This document shows, one piece after another, positions 32,623 through 42,282 of a stretch of 64,000 bases of DNA. Both the position numbers and the translations under genes were made by a program. Within the stretch, counting starts at the first letter, position 1, and each line of letters begins with the position of its first letter. The notes beneath the pieces were generated by a model. It made no database searches. It worked only from the letters and a program-made list of their open reading frames with translations, and was not told the DNA's origin. Origin of the DNA: Hyphomicrobiales bacterium (GTDB taxonomy: Bacteria; Pseudomonadota; Alphaproteobacteria; Rhizobiales; Rhizobiaceae); assembly GCA_900469955.1 (NCBI GenBank), contig UBYX01000045.1:1-64000 (forward strand). Reading direction: 5' to 3'.

Positions 32623-34622
32623 TCAAATTCCAGAATCAGTTCATCCACCGCCAAGCTCTGTCCCGTGGTCGCTGCAACGCGTTTCACGACACCTTTCCGC
32701 TCGGCCTTCAGGACGTTCTCCATCTTCATTGCCTCGACGGTTGCGAGCGTCTGACCGGCTTCGATCTGATCGCCGGCCTTCACGGCGACCGAGGTGATGA
32801 CGCCGGGCATGGGGCAAAGCAGCATTTTCGAAGTGTCAGGCGGAGCCTTCTTCGGCATCAGGCGGGCAAGCTCCGCAATGCTCGGTGAGCGGACACGCGC
32901 CGTCACGTCCATGCCGCGCCAGCGCAACCGGATCGCCGATCCGACAAGGTTTACCTTTATCCCCATGCCCTCGCCGTCGAGATGGAAGACAGCGTGGTTC
33001 TGTCCCGGCAACCAGCCGCTCGCAACCGAAATCCGCGTCGCATCGGCGAAGATGATGGACGTGCCATCAGTGCTGGTTTCGAGCGTGACGGCTTCTTCGA
33101 AGCCGCCCAGCGTCGCCACCCATTCCCTGCCGACCACGCGGCGATGGTTGCCTATCGTACCGGAAATCTCGACCGCGCGCTGCTGAAGAACCTGATTGAC
33201 AAGGACGGCAACGGCGACAAGTTTCCGGACTACCGCTTGATCCGGCAAGACACCGGAAAATCCTTCAGGAAACTCTTCGGCTATGTAGGCGGTCGTCAGC
33301 CGGCCGGAGCGAAAGCGCTCCTGCCCCATGACCGCCGAGAGGAAGGGCAGGTTGTGGCCTATGCCCTCCACCTCGAAATCATCGAGCGCGGCGCCCATGG
33401 CATCGATCGCCTTCAACCGATCCGGCGCCCAGGTGCAGAGCTTGGCAATCATCGGATCGTAATACATGGAAATTTCACCGCCTTCGAACACGCCGGTGTC
33501 ATTGCGGACCACTGTGTCGTTTTCCTGCTTGCCCTCCCGAGGCGGGCGGTAACGGCTCAGCCGTCCGATCGAGGGCAGGAAGCTGCGATAGGGGTCCTCG
33601 GCATATAGCCGGCTTTCGATCGCCCAGCCGTTCAGCTTGACGTCATCCTGGCCGAACGAGAGTTTCTCGCCGGCGGCAACCCGGATCATCTGCTCGACAA
33701 GATCGATGCCCGTGATCAATTCGGTGACCGGATGCTCCACCTGCAACCGGGTGTTCATCTCGAGGAAATAGAAATTGCGGCTGCCGTCGACAATGAACTC
33801 AACCGTACCGGCCGAGAAATAGCCAACCGCCTTTGAAAGCGCCACGGCCTGTTCGCCCATCGCCCGCCGGGTGGCCTCGTCGAGAAAAGGCGACGGCGCC
33901 TCCTCTATGACCTTCTGGTTACGCCGCTGGATCGAACATTCGCGCTCACCGAGAAAGAGGACATTGCCGTGTTTGTCGCCAAGCACCTGGATTTCGATAT
34001 GGCGCGGCTCGGTGACGAATTTCTCGATGAAGATGCGATCGTCGCCGAAGGAATTCTTCGCCTCGTTTTTCGAGGACTGAAAACCTTCGCGTGCCTCGAT
34101 GTCGTTCCAGGCGATACGCATGCCCTTGCCGCCACCACCCGCCGACGCCTTGATCATGACCGGATAGCCGATGGACGAGGCAATCCTCACCGCCTCGTCG
34201 GCGTCCCCGATCAGGCCCATATGGCCGGGCACTGTGGAAACGCCTGCTTCGGCTGCCAGTTTTTTCGAGGTGATCTTGTCGCCCATCGCCCGGATCGCGC
34301 CCACGGGTGGACCGATGAAGGCAATGCCTGCCTTTTCCAGAGCTTCGGCGAAGGCCGGGTTTTCCGAAAGGAACCCGTAGCCCGGATGAACGGCATCGGC
34401 GCCTGTCTGCCTGATGGCCGCAAGGATGTTGTCGATGACGATATAGGACTGAGACGAAGGCGCCGGACCGATATGCACCGCCTCGTCGGCCATCCGCACA
34501 TGCAGCGCATCGCGATCCGCATCCGAATAGACGGCCACCGTCTTGATGCCCATCTTCCTTGCCGTCTTGATGACCCGGCATGCGATCTCGCCGCGATTGG
34601 CAATAAGGATCTTACTGAACAT
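32619..34622 (-). CDS. pccA: Propionyl-CoA carboxylase alpha subunit (biotin carboxylase + BCCP)
   Basis: A 667-residue biotin carboxylase. It starts MFSKILIANRGEIACRVI; the ATP-grasp glycine-rich loop (KASAGGGGKGMRIAW), catalytic FLEMNTRLQVEHPVTE and an intermediate BT region are present. The C-terminal biotinyl domain carries the biotin lysine K633 in EAMKMEN, 35 residues from the end as usual. An in-frame extension to 34877 precedes the true start and is rejected. It carboxylates biotin for PccB. The gap to the upstream unknown gene is 37 bases. Confidence 0.96.
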   Translation of the reverse strand: MFSKILIANRGEIACRVIKTARKMGIKTVAVYSDADRDALHVRMADEAVHIGPAPSSQSYIVIDNILAAIRQTGADAVHPGYGFLSENPAFAEALEKAGIAFIGPPVGAIRAMGDKITSKKLAAEAGVSTVPGHMGLIGDADEAVRIASSIGYPVMIKASAGGGGKGMRIAWNDIEAREGFQSSKNEAKNSFGDDRIFIEKFVTEPRHIEIQVLGDKHGNVLFLGERECSIQRRNQKVIEEAPSPFLDEATRRAMGEQAVALSKAVGYFSAGTVEFIVDGSRNFYFLEMNTRLQVEHPVTELITGIDLVEQMIRVAAGEKLSFGQDDVKLNGWAIESRLYAEDPYRSFLPSIGRLSRYRPPREGKQENDTVVRNDTGVFEGGEISMYYDPMIAKLCTWAPDRLKAIDAMGAALDDFEVEGIGHNLPFLSAVMGQERFRSGRLTTAYIAEEFPEGFSGVLPDQAVVRKLVAVAVLVNQVLQQRAVEISGTIGNHRRVVGREWVATLGGFEEAVTLETSTDGTSIIFADATRISVASGWLPGQNHAVFHLDGEGMGIKVNLVGSAIRLRWRGMDVTARVRSPSIAELARLMPKKAPPDTSKMLLCPMPGVITSVAVKAGDQIEAGQTLATVEAMKMENVLKAERKGVVKRVAATTGQSLAVDELILEFE

Positions 34623-34659
34623 CAAGCGTCCCGTTTTTTTGTAGGAAGACCAACCATCA

Positions 34660-35037
34660 TCACACCTCGAAGACCTCGTCGAAGGATTCCGGAAAATTCT
34701 GCCGCGCGACCTTCTCGTTGATCTGGAGCAGAGCTTCATAGGATAGCGGATCGAAATCCTTCTCCACCGCCACGACTTCGCGGCCGAACAGAAGGTTGAG
34801 GCGGGCAGCGTCGAGATTGCCGCGCTCGAAGGGTTCCGAGCCGAAATGGTGCCAGAGCGCATGCAGGAAGGCCGCATCGACCCGGTGTTCCGCCGTGCCG
34901 GGGCGACCGCGTCGGGGCAAGGCCTTGATCGGCGTCACCCCTTTCGGATTGGCGCGGCGGATGGTGAACTGGATGCCAGTGCCCGGCATGCCGGACGGGA
35001 AGCCCCGGTGTTTCGTCATGTCGGGCAGGTTGGCCAT
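34660..35037 (-). CDS. Unknown conserved-looking protein in the pcc operon
   Basis: A 125-residue soluble protein, Arg/Pro-rich at the N-terminus, without signal peptide or membrane segments. The ATG at 35037 has a strong GAGGAGAG ribosome site. It lies 10 bases after the GST-like gene and 37 bases before pccA, so it is cotranscribed with them. No domain recognised. Confidence 0.75.
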   Translation of the reverse strand: MANLPDMTKHRGFPSGMPGTGIQFTIRRANPKGVTPIKALPRRGRPGTAEHRVDAAFLHALWHHFGSEPFERGNLDAARLNLLFGREVVAVEKDFDPLSYEALLQINEKVARQNFPESFDEVFEV

Positions 35038-35047
35038 CCCGCTCTCC

Positions 35048-35953
35048 TCAGGCTGTCGCTATCTTGTCCTGCGTCTTCGTTTCGAAGTCGGAGGCATCGT
35101 GGCGTTCATGCAGTTGCTCGGACGGGTCCCCGGATGTGCGGTTGACCATACGCCCCCGTTTCACTGCCGGGCGAGCGGCAATCTCTGCCGTCCAGCGCTG
35201 GACATTCCTGTAGGTCTGCACGTCGAGGAAGGTGCCAGCATCACCATAAGCCTGTCCGAGTGCCAAGTTGCCGTACCAGGGCCAGATGGCCATGTCGGCG
35301 ATCGTATATTCGTTGCCGGCTATGAACTTGTTATCGGCGAGATGCCGGTCGAGCACGTCGAGCTGCCGTTTCACCTCCATCGCATAGCGGTCGATCGCGT
35401 ATTTGATCTTCATCGGCGCGTAGGCGTAGAAGTGGCCAAAACCGCCGCCAAGGAAGGGCGCGGAACCCATCTGCCAGAAAAGCCAGTTGAAAGTCTCGGT
35501 ACGGGCTTTGAGATCGGTCGGCAGGAAGGCGCCGAATTTTTCCGCCAGATAGACGAGGATGGAGGCGGACTCGAAGACACGCAACGGCTCGGCGCCGCGC
35601 TTCGGCGCGCGATCCAGCAGCGCCGGAATCTTGGAATTGGGATTGACCTCAACAAAGCCGGAACCGAACTGGTCGCCCTCGCCGATCCTGATCAGCCAAG
35701 CATCGTATTCGGCGCCCGTGTGGCCGGCCGCCAGCAATTCCTCGAGCATGATCGTGACTTTTACGCCGTTCGGGGTGCCGAGCGAATAGAGCTGCAGCGG
35801 GTGCTTCCCGACCGGCAGGACCTTTTCGTGTGTCGGGCCGGCGATCGGACGGTTGATATTGGCGAACGCGCCGCCATTACCCTGTTCCCAGGCCCACACT
35901 TTCGAAGGCTCGTAGCCGGCGGGGAAATTGTCGGCGGGTGATTTTTCGGTCAT
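35048..35953 (-). CDS. yghU: YghU-type glutathione S-transferase (disulfide-bond oxidoreductase)
   Basis: A 301-residue nu-class GST. It follows E. coli YghU closely along its whole length, e.g. GGAFANINRPIAGPTHEKVL, PVGKHPLQLYSLGTPNGVKV, FVEVNPNSKIPALLDR and the C-terminal EQLHERHDASDFET. YghU binds two glutathiones and reduces disulfides and organic hydroperoxides. The ATG at 35953 is chosen by homology; in-frame sequence upstream to 36193 overlaps pccB. It sits between pccB and pccA in the same direction, an unexpected partner for propionate metabolism. Confidence 0.93.
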   Translation of the reverse strand: MTEKSPADNFPAGYEPSKVWAWEQGNGGAFANINRPIAGPTHEKVLPVGKHPLQLYSLGTPNGVKVTIMLEELLAAGHTGAEYDAWLIRIGEGDQFGSGFVEVNPNSKIPALLDRAPKRGAEPLRVFESASILVYLAEKFGAFLPTDLKARTETFNWLFWQMGSAPFLGGGFGHFYAYAPMKIKYAIDRYAMEVKRQLDVLDRHLADNKFIAGNEYTIADMAIWPWYGNLALGQAYGDAGTFLDVQTYRNVQRWTAEIAARPAVKRGRMVNRTSGDPSEQLHERHDASDFETKTQDKIATA

Positions 35954-36041
35954 CGAAATTATCCTTGTCTCTCTGACGGGCCTCGCATTCGGCGAGCGCC
36001 ACGCGGTCAATATAGGCACTGCCTGAACGCTTTGCCGCCCA

Positions 36042-37574
<1,533 letters not shown>

Positions 37575-37672
37575 GATCACTCCCGGATGCTTCGATTTTT
37601 CTTATTCGGTCGCCGTGCTTGAGAAACCGTTGAACACTTGCGTTTGTAAACTATAAAATCGCAGCTCAAATG

Positions 37673-37686
37673 GCGAATTTGCGAAT
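37673..37686. promoter_or_regulatory. Direct repeat in the pccB promoter region
   Basis: GCGAAT-TT-GCGAAT on the plus strand (ATTCGCAAATTCGC on the minus strand) repeats a hexamer with an 8-base period, about 100 bases upstream of pccB. Short-chain acyl-CoA regulators (PccR/ScfR type) of alphaproteobacteria bind TTTGCAA-like repeats, which this only loosely resembles. No such regulator gene is in the window. Confidence 0.2.
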
Positions 37687-37793
37687 ATCGCGCTCGTAAG
37701 GCTCTTCATCCGCCGGAAGGTAAGCGAATTGCCGGTCGCGAGCAATGCGGCCCGGAGCATCCTATTTCGAGGTGAGCGGCCGTATTTTCGGGT

Positions 37794-38855
37794 TCAGATT
37801 TCCTCGGCGCTCGATTGACGCTGCTCTTCCACGAGAATGCCCCAGGCCGCGATGAACAGGGCCGCAATCAGCGGCCCGATGACGAAACCGTTGATCCCAA
37901 TCAGCGAAATACCGCCAACGGTGGAAATCAGCACGACATAGTCCGGCAGCTTGGTTTCCTTCCCCACCAGGGGCGGCCGCAGGAGATTGTCGACCAGGCC
38001 TATGACCAGCACTCCGATCGCCACCAGAATGACCGCCTTGAGCCAAAAACCCGCGAGAGCTAGGTAAATGGCCGTCGGTATCCAGACCAAGGCGGCGCCA
38101 ACCGCCGGAAGCAGGGACAGGAAACTCATCAACACGCCCCAGAGCAGGGCAGGTTCGACCCCCAGCGCCCAAAAGGCGATACCGCCGATCGAACCCTGGA
38201 TCAGCGCGATGATGACATTGCCTCGAACGGTCGCCCGGATCACGGAAGTGAATTTGGCGCTGAACCGCCTCGTATGCGCGTCGCTCAACGGCAGCGCGGT
38301 TCGGACGCTGCGGGCCAGCGAACGGCCGTCCCGAAACAAAAAGAACAGCAGATACAGCATGACACCGAAAGCGACGAAGAATTGCAGCGTGTTTTGCCCG
38401 AGGCTCAGGGCACGGCCGGCAAAAAAGCTGCCACCCTGCATGAGCGCGCCGGATACACGGTCCCGCAGTTCAGCAAAACCCGTGAGCTCCAACGTCCGGA
38501 TCCGGTCCTGCAGGAACACGGGCAGCGCGTCTTGAAGCTGCTGGAGAAGCCGCCGGACATCAATCTCGCCGTTGTCGATCCGTTGGTAGAGACTGTTGCC
38601 CTGCTGAATGAGGGAACTGAGGATGATCAGACCGGGTATGATGACGAGGCAAAGGCAGACCAGAACGGAAAGCCCCGCCGCGATATTCGGGTGACGCCCT
38701 CCCAGTCCCGCCTCCAGTTTCGCATGAAGCGGAAAGAAGATGATCGCCAGGACCACAGCCCAGAATATCGCGGAATAAAAAGGTAGCACAACGGCGATGA
38801 AAGCCATGCTCACAAGCACGAGGAGCACATAGAAACTGATACGCTGGACAGGCAT
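37794..38855 (-). CDS. AI-2E family (PerM/TqsA-like) membrane protein
   Basis: A 353-residue polytopic membrane protein of the AI-2E transporter family. The paired N-terminal helices (FYVLLVLVSMAFIAVVLPF, FWAVVLAIIFFPLHAKLEAG), a soluble helical stretch at about 85-150, and the C-terminal LRPPLVGKETKLPD / GGISLIGINGFVIGPLIAAL block are typical. Members export autoinducer-2 or act as Na+/H+ antiporters; which applies here cannot be told. It stands alone between the pcc block and the sugar-acid cluster. Confidence 0.9.
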   Translation of the reverse strand: MPVQRISFYVLLVLVSMAFIAVVLPFYSAIFWAVVLAIIFFPLHAKLEAGLGGRHPNIAAGLSVLVCLCLVIIPGLIILSSLIQQGNSLYQRIDNGEIDVRRLLQQLQDALPVFLQDRIRTLELTGFAELRDRVSGALMQGGSFFAGRALSLGQNTLQFFVAFGVMLYLLFFLFRDGRSLARSVRTALPLSDAHTRRFSAKFTSVIRATVRGNVIIALIQGSIGGIAFWALGVEPALLWGVLMSFLSLLPAVGAALVWIPTAIYLALAGFWLKAVILVAIGVLVIGLVDNLLRPPLVGKETKLPDYVVLISTVGGISLIGINGFVIGPLIAALFIAAWGILVEEQRQSSAEEI

Positions 38856-39009
38856 GCAATCTCTTCCGTTTCGGATAGTCCGTGCCGGATCGTAGCACAG
38901 ATATCTTTACGCACATGCGGCTGATCCGGAATTCCTGCGACCGCGAGCGATCGCACTTATGCACGACAAATCGCCCACAACCGTGTGATGCACGAACGGC
39001 CACGGCGGA

Positions 39010-39882
39010 TCAGCCGGCCGCGGTGATCTCGATGGACAGCCGTGCCGACCGCTCCTCTCCCGGCTGCAGGACAAAAAGGCCGGCGGCGGTTTGCAATTCC
39101 GACGGAAAACCGAAAACACCCGCGACATGTGATACCGGCTCCATGCAGAGGTAAGCAGGCATTCGATGTACTACGAGATGCGGCAGCGCCGGGTCGGCGG
39201 TCAGGGTGACCCGGGCTCCATCGTTCAGGGCAGCCGTGGCATGGTGCCATTCCGAAAGGAAGATGGTGAAGCCCTCATCCGGTAGAAGCCTATCTGCGCG
39301 TGGTACTGGCGGCGCGCCGACAGGAATACCCGTTGAACCGACGGGCCAGATCTTTCCGGCATCTGTCAACGCGGCCTGCCTGAAATCGGCAGCGAAATAA
39401 GGGTGCCAGCCGAAGCCGCCAGGCATGGAAGTTTGGCCCCTATTCGCGAGGGATAATCCCACCTCCAAGCGATCCGCTGTAAGGGTGAAGCGCTGAACCG
39501 CGCGGAAATCGAAAGGCCAGTCGGCATCGGCAGCATAGTCAACGGCGAGTTCGATGCTGTCGGTTTTGTGGGATACGACACGCCATGTCCGACGATGAGC
39601 GGGACCATGTTGAGCGTCCGGCATGAGCGAGGGATGCGGCAGCACCTCGTAGCGCTTTCCCTGATGCTCGAATGCTGCGCCGGTCAGCCGGTTGTGATAG
39701 GGGAAGAGCGGGTAGGCGCCGGCCTTAGGCCAGTTCAGCGGATCGAATTCCGCGCTCGCCGTAGGCACCAGGATATCGCCGAGCCGGTCATGGACGAGAT
39801 GCGTCATCCGCCCCCCGTTTTCAGGCAGGAAGCGGGCCTCGATCGGCCCGCTCCGGATTTTGAGCCAATCAGGCGAAGGCAT
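39010..39882 (-). CDS. Aldose 1-epimerase-like protein
   Basis: A 290-residue galactose-mutarotase-fold protein. Recognisable features are YPLFPYHNRLTGAAF near residue 55-70, the catalytic histidine region AQHGPAHRRTWRV, GFGWHPYFAADF and the late acidic MEPVSHVAG. It converts sugar anomers. Uronate dehydrogenases act on one anomer, so a mutarotase fits the uronate-like pathway of this cluster. The ATG at 39882 overlaps the upstream dehydratase gene by 14 bases. Last gene of the leftward operon. Confidence 0.87.
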   Translation of the reverse strand: MPSPDWLKIRSGPIEARFLPENGGRMTHLVHDRLGDILVPTASAEFDPLNWPKAGAYPLFPYHNRLTGAAFEHQGKRYEVLPHPSLMPDAQHGPAHRRTWRVVSHKTDSIELAVDYAADADWPFDFRAVQRFTLTADRLEVGLSLANRGQTSMPGGFGWHPYFAADFRQAALTDAGKIWPVGSTGIPVGAPPVPRADRLLPDEGFTIFLSEWHHATAALNDGARVTLTADPALPHLVVHRMPAYLCMEPVSHVAGVFGFPSELQTAAGLFVLQPGEERSARLSIEITAAG

Positions 39883-41056
39883 AGGATCCGTCCGGCCGCT
39901 TCGGCACACGCCGCTGCCAATGGATGTAACCATCCTCCTGCATGGCCTTTTCGTCCATCTCGACGCCCCAGCCAGGACGATCCGGCCTCAGCTCGAGATA
40001 GCCGTCCTTGGGCAGATAAGGATCGACGACGTAACGGGTCGTGTCTTCCCGTTTCTCGACCTCGGTTCCTCCATAGACGTAAGCCTGACCCGTCGGCAGC
40101 CGGTATTCGAGAATCTTGAAGTTCTGCTGCGCCGCGGAGAAATGCACGTTGACGGCCGTGGCGAGCGGTCCCATCGGATTGTGCGGCGCCACACCCACGT
40201 AAAAGGCTTCCGCCAGCGTCGCGATCCGCCGCATCTCCGACAGCCCGCCGACGACGCAGATGTCCGGCTGGATCAGATCGGCGCCCTTCACCTGCAGGAG
40301 CCGCAGGAACTCGTAACGGCTGTAGAGCGACTCGCCGGTGGCGAGGGCGCAGTTTAGCCCCTGCTTCAGATCACCCCAGGCTTCAATATTTTCCGGCCGG
40401 AGCGGTTCTTCGAAGAAGAGCGGATCGTAGGGAGCCAGAGCGTTGCCGAGCTGGCGGGCGGCTGCCGGCTCGTAGATCTTCGCATGCGCATCGAAGGCGA
40501 TCTCGTAGTCATCCCGGATCGTTTCCCGCAGCGAGCGGAAATAGTCGGCGGAAGCCTTGACGACATTGCCCCAGCGGTTGGCATGCATGTCGATGCGCCA
40601 GGGGCTGAGCTTGAAGGCGGTGAAGCCCCAACCCTCGTTCAGCCTGTCCAGCTCCTCCTTCGCCGCCGGCGCGTCGGGCGCCGTGTAGACACCCGCATAA
40701 ACCTTGACCCGGTCGCGCACCTCGCCGCCAAGCAGCTTGTAGACCGGCACGCCGGCGGCCTTGGCTGCAAGATCCCAGAGGCAATGATCCAATCCGGAAA
40801 TTGCCGCCAGCCCCATTGCTCCGGGGGGAAATCTGCTCTGCTGGATCATCAGATTGACGAGGAAATCCACCCGCGTCGGGTCCTGTCCGGCAATGAAGCC
40901 GTAGAGATAGTCGAGCAGCGGCGGCAGCGCCTTGTCCGGACCGTGGTTGTAGCACTCGCCCCAGCCTGTCAGGCCATCATCGGTGTCAAGAGCAACGATG
41001 ACGCGTGGGCGATCCTTGTCGCGGGTCATGAAAACCCGCATGCGGTCGATTTTCAT
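39869..41056 (-). CDS. Enolase-superfamily sugar-acid dehydratase, copy 1 (galactonate dehydratase-like)
   Basis: A 395-residue mandelate racemase/muconate lactonizing enzyme family member. Metal ligands are D in IAFDAHAKI, E in LFFEEPLRPE and E in ATGESLYSR. The GVAPHNPMGPLATAV histidine motif is that of the D-galactonate dehydratase group (general acid/base His) rather than the KxK group. The ATG at 41056 is chosen; the in-frame extension to 41311 is shadow. It dehydrates an aldonate or aldarate to the 2-keto-3-deoxy acid. Fourteen bases separate it from the second copy, with which it shares family but only modest sequence similarity. Confidence 0.88.
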   Translation of the reverse strand: MKIDRMRVFMTRDKDRPRVIVALDTDDGLTGWGECYNHGPDKALPPLLDYLYGFIAGQDPTRVDFLVNLMIQQSRFPPGAMGLAAISGLDHCLWDLAAKAAGVPVYKLLGGEVRDRVKVYAGVYTAPDAPAAKEELDRLNEGWGFTAFKLSPWRIDMHANRWGNVVKASADYFRSLRETIRDDYEIAFDAHAKIYEPAAARQLGNALAPYDPLFFEEPLRPENIEAWGDLKQGLNCALATGESLYSRYEFLRLLQVKGADLIQPDICVVGGLSEMRRIATLAEAFYVGVAPHNPMGPLATAVNVHFSAAQQNFKILEYRLPTGQAYVYGGTEVEKREDTTRYVVDPYLPKDGYLELRPDRPGWGVEMDEKAMQEDGYIHWQRRVPKRPDGSYAFA

Positions 41057-41070
41057 TGTCTTAAGCTTCC

Positions 41071-42282
41071 TTACGGATTGAAATAAGAACGGCGGGAAAG
41101 GCGCGTCTGCACATACAGATGTTCGCCATAGGTGCCGGGATTGTAGGATCCCGAGCTTTCCGTCACAGGGATTGCCAAATTGCCTTCGCTGGGGAAGCGT
41201 GCGACGAATTCCTCGTCTATGTCGCATCCGAGGCCCGGAGCATCCGGCACGGCGATCGATCCATCCTGCTGTATCGGATGCGGGACGATCGTGTGCTTGC
41301 GCCCTTCCCAATCGTCATCCAGACGTTCAAGCATCAGTGCATTTGGGATAGAGGCCAGGAGGTGTAGTGCTGCATATTCAGCAACAGGCCCGAGCGAGCC
41401 GGAATGCGGCGCCATTTGAATATGATGGGCTTCCGCCATGGCGGCGATCTTCTTCATCTGGGTGATGCCGCCCGCCCGCCCCGTATCCGGCTGGATGATG
41501 TCCACCAACTCCTCTTCGATCAGCTGCCGCTCGCCGAAGATCGTGGCCATCCGCTCGCCTGCGGCGAGCGGAATATGCGCGGCGTCGCGGATCCGTCGAT
41601 ACCCGTCCAAGTTTTCAGGCGCGATCGGGTCCTCGACCCAGAAAAGCTCATAGGGCTCCAGCGCCCGAACCAGACGGCAGGCATCGGCTGGCGTCATCCA
41701 CGGCGGGCCATGCAGGTCGATGGCGATATCCATGTCGTCGCCGACGGCATCGCGGAGCATCGCGACCTTGCGCACGGGGTCGGCGACCCCGCCGCATTTG
41801 ATCGTCTTGATACCCCGATCCTTGAGCTTGAGGGCAAGTTCGGCTGTATTGGCATGGGAATAGATCGGTATGCGGTCGCGGAGTTTGCCGCCGAGCAACA
41901 TCCATACGGGAACGCCAAGTGACTTGCCCTTGATGTCCCACAAGGCCATGTCGATCCCCGTCATGGCGCCGCCGCCAACCGTGCCGAGCATGCCGTGGCC
42001 CATCATGGCCGCCGCCATTTTCTGCCAGATCTTCTCGGTATGAACCGGATCCTCGCCGATCAAAAGCGGTGTCAGGTCCTTGATGGCTGTCTCGACGACA
42101 CGCGGCCAACCGGAGCATTCTCCGACGCCGGTAATGCCCTCGTCCGTTTCGATCTTCAGGAACAGCCAGTTACGGGTTCCGGCAAAGGGCTGCTCCGCCT
42201 TGGAGAGCGGCGCCGTCTGACGCTTGCCGACATCCGGCGCACCCGCCTGCATCAGAAAGGTTCGGATACCTGTGATTTTCAT
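41071..42282 (-). CDS. Enolase-superfamily sugar-acid dehydratase, copy 2
   Basis: A 403-residue enolase-superfamily enzyme. The N-terminal capping domain (MKITGIRTFLMQAG) is followed by a barrel with metal ligands D in IAIDLHGPPW, E in FWVEDPIAPE and E in AAGERMATI. The general-base histidine lies in MAPHSGSLGPVAE, again the galactonate/glucarate-like PH motif. It overlaps the stop of the fused ATPase gene by four bases (ATGA). Two non-identical dehydratases in one operon suggest two epimeric substrates or one protein with an isomerase role. Confidence 0.88.
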   Translation of the reverse strand: MKITGIRTFLMQAGAPDVGKRQTAPLSKAEQPFAGTRNWLFLKIETDEGITGVGECSGWPRVVETAIKDLTPLLIGEDPVHTEKIWQKMAAAMMGHGMLGTVGGGAMTGIDMALWDIKGKSLGVPVWMLLGGKLRDRIPIYSHANTAELALKLKDRGIKTIKCGGVADPVRKVAMLRDAVGDDMDIAIDLHGPPWMTPADACRLVRALEPYELFWVEDPIAPENLDGYRRIRDAAHIPLAAGERMATIFGERQLIEEELVDIIQPDTGRAGGITQMKKIAAMAEAHHIQMAPHSGSLGPVAEYAALHLLASIPNALMLERLDDDWEGRKHTIVPHPIQQDGSIAVPDAPGLGCDIDEEFVARFPSEGNLAIPVTESSGSYNPGTYGEHLYVQTRLSRRSYFNP

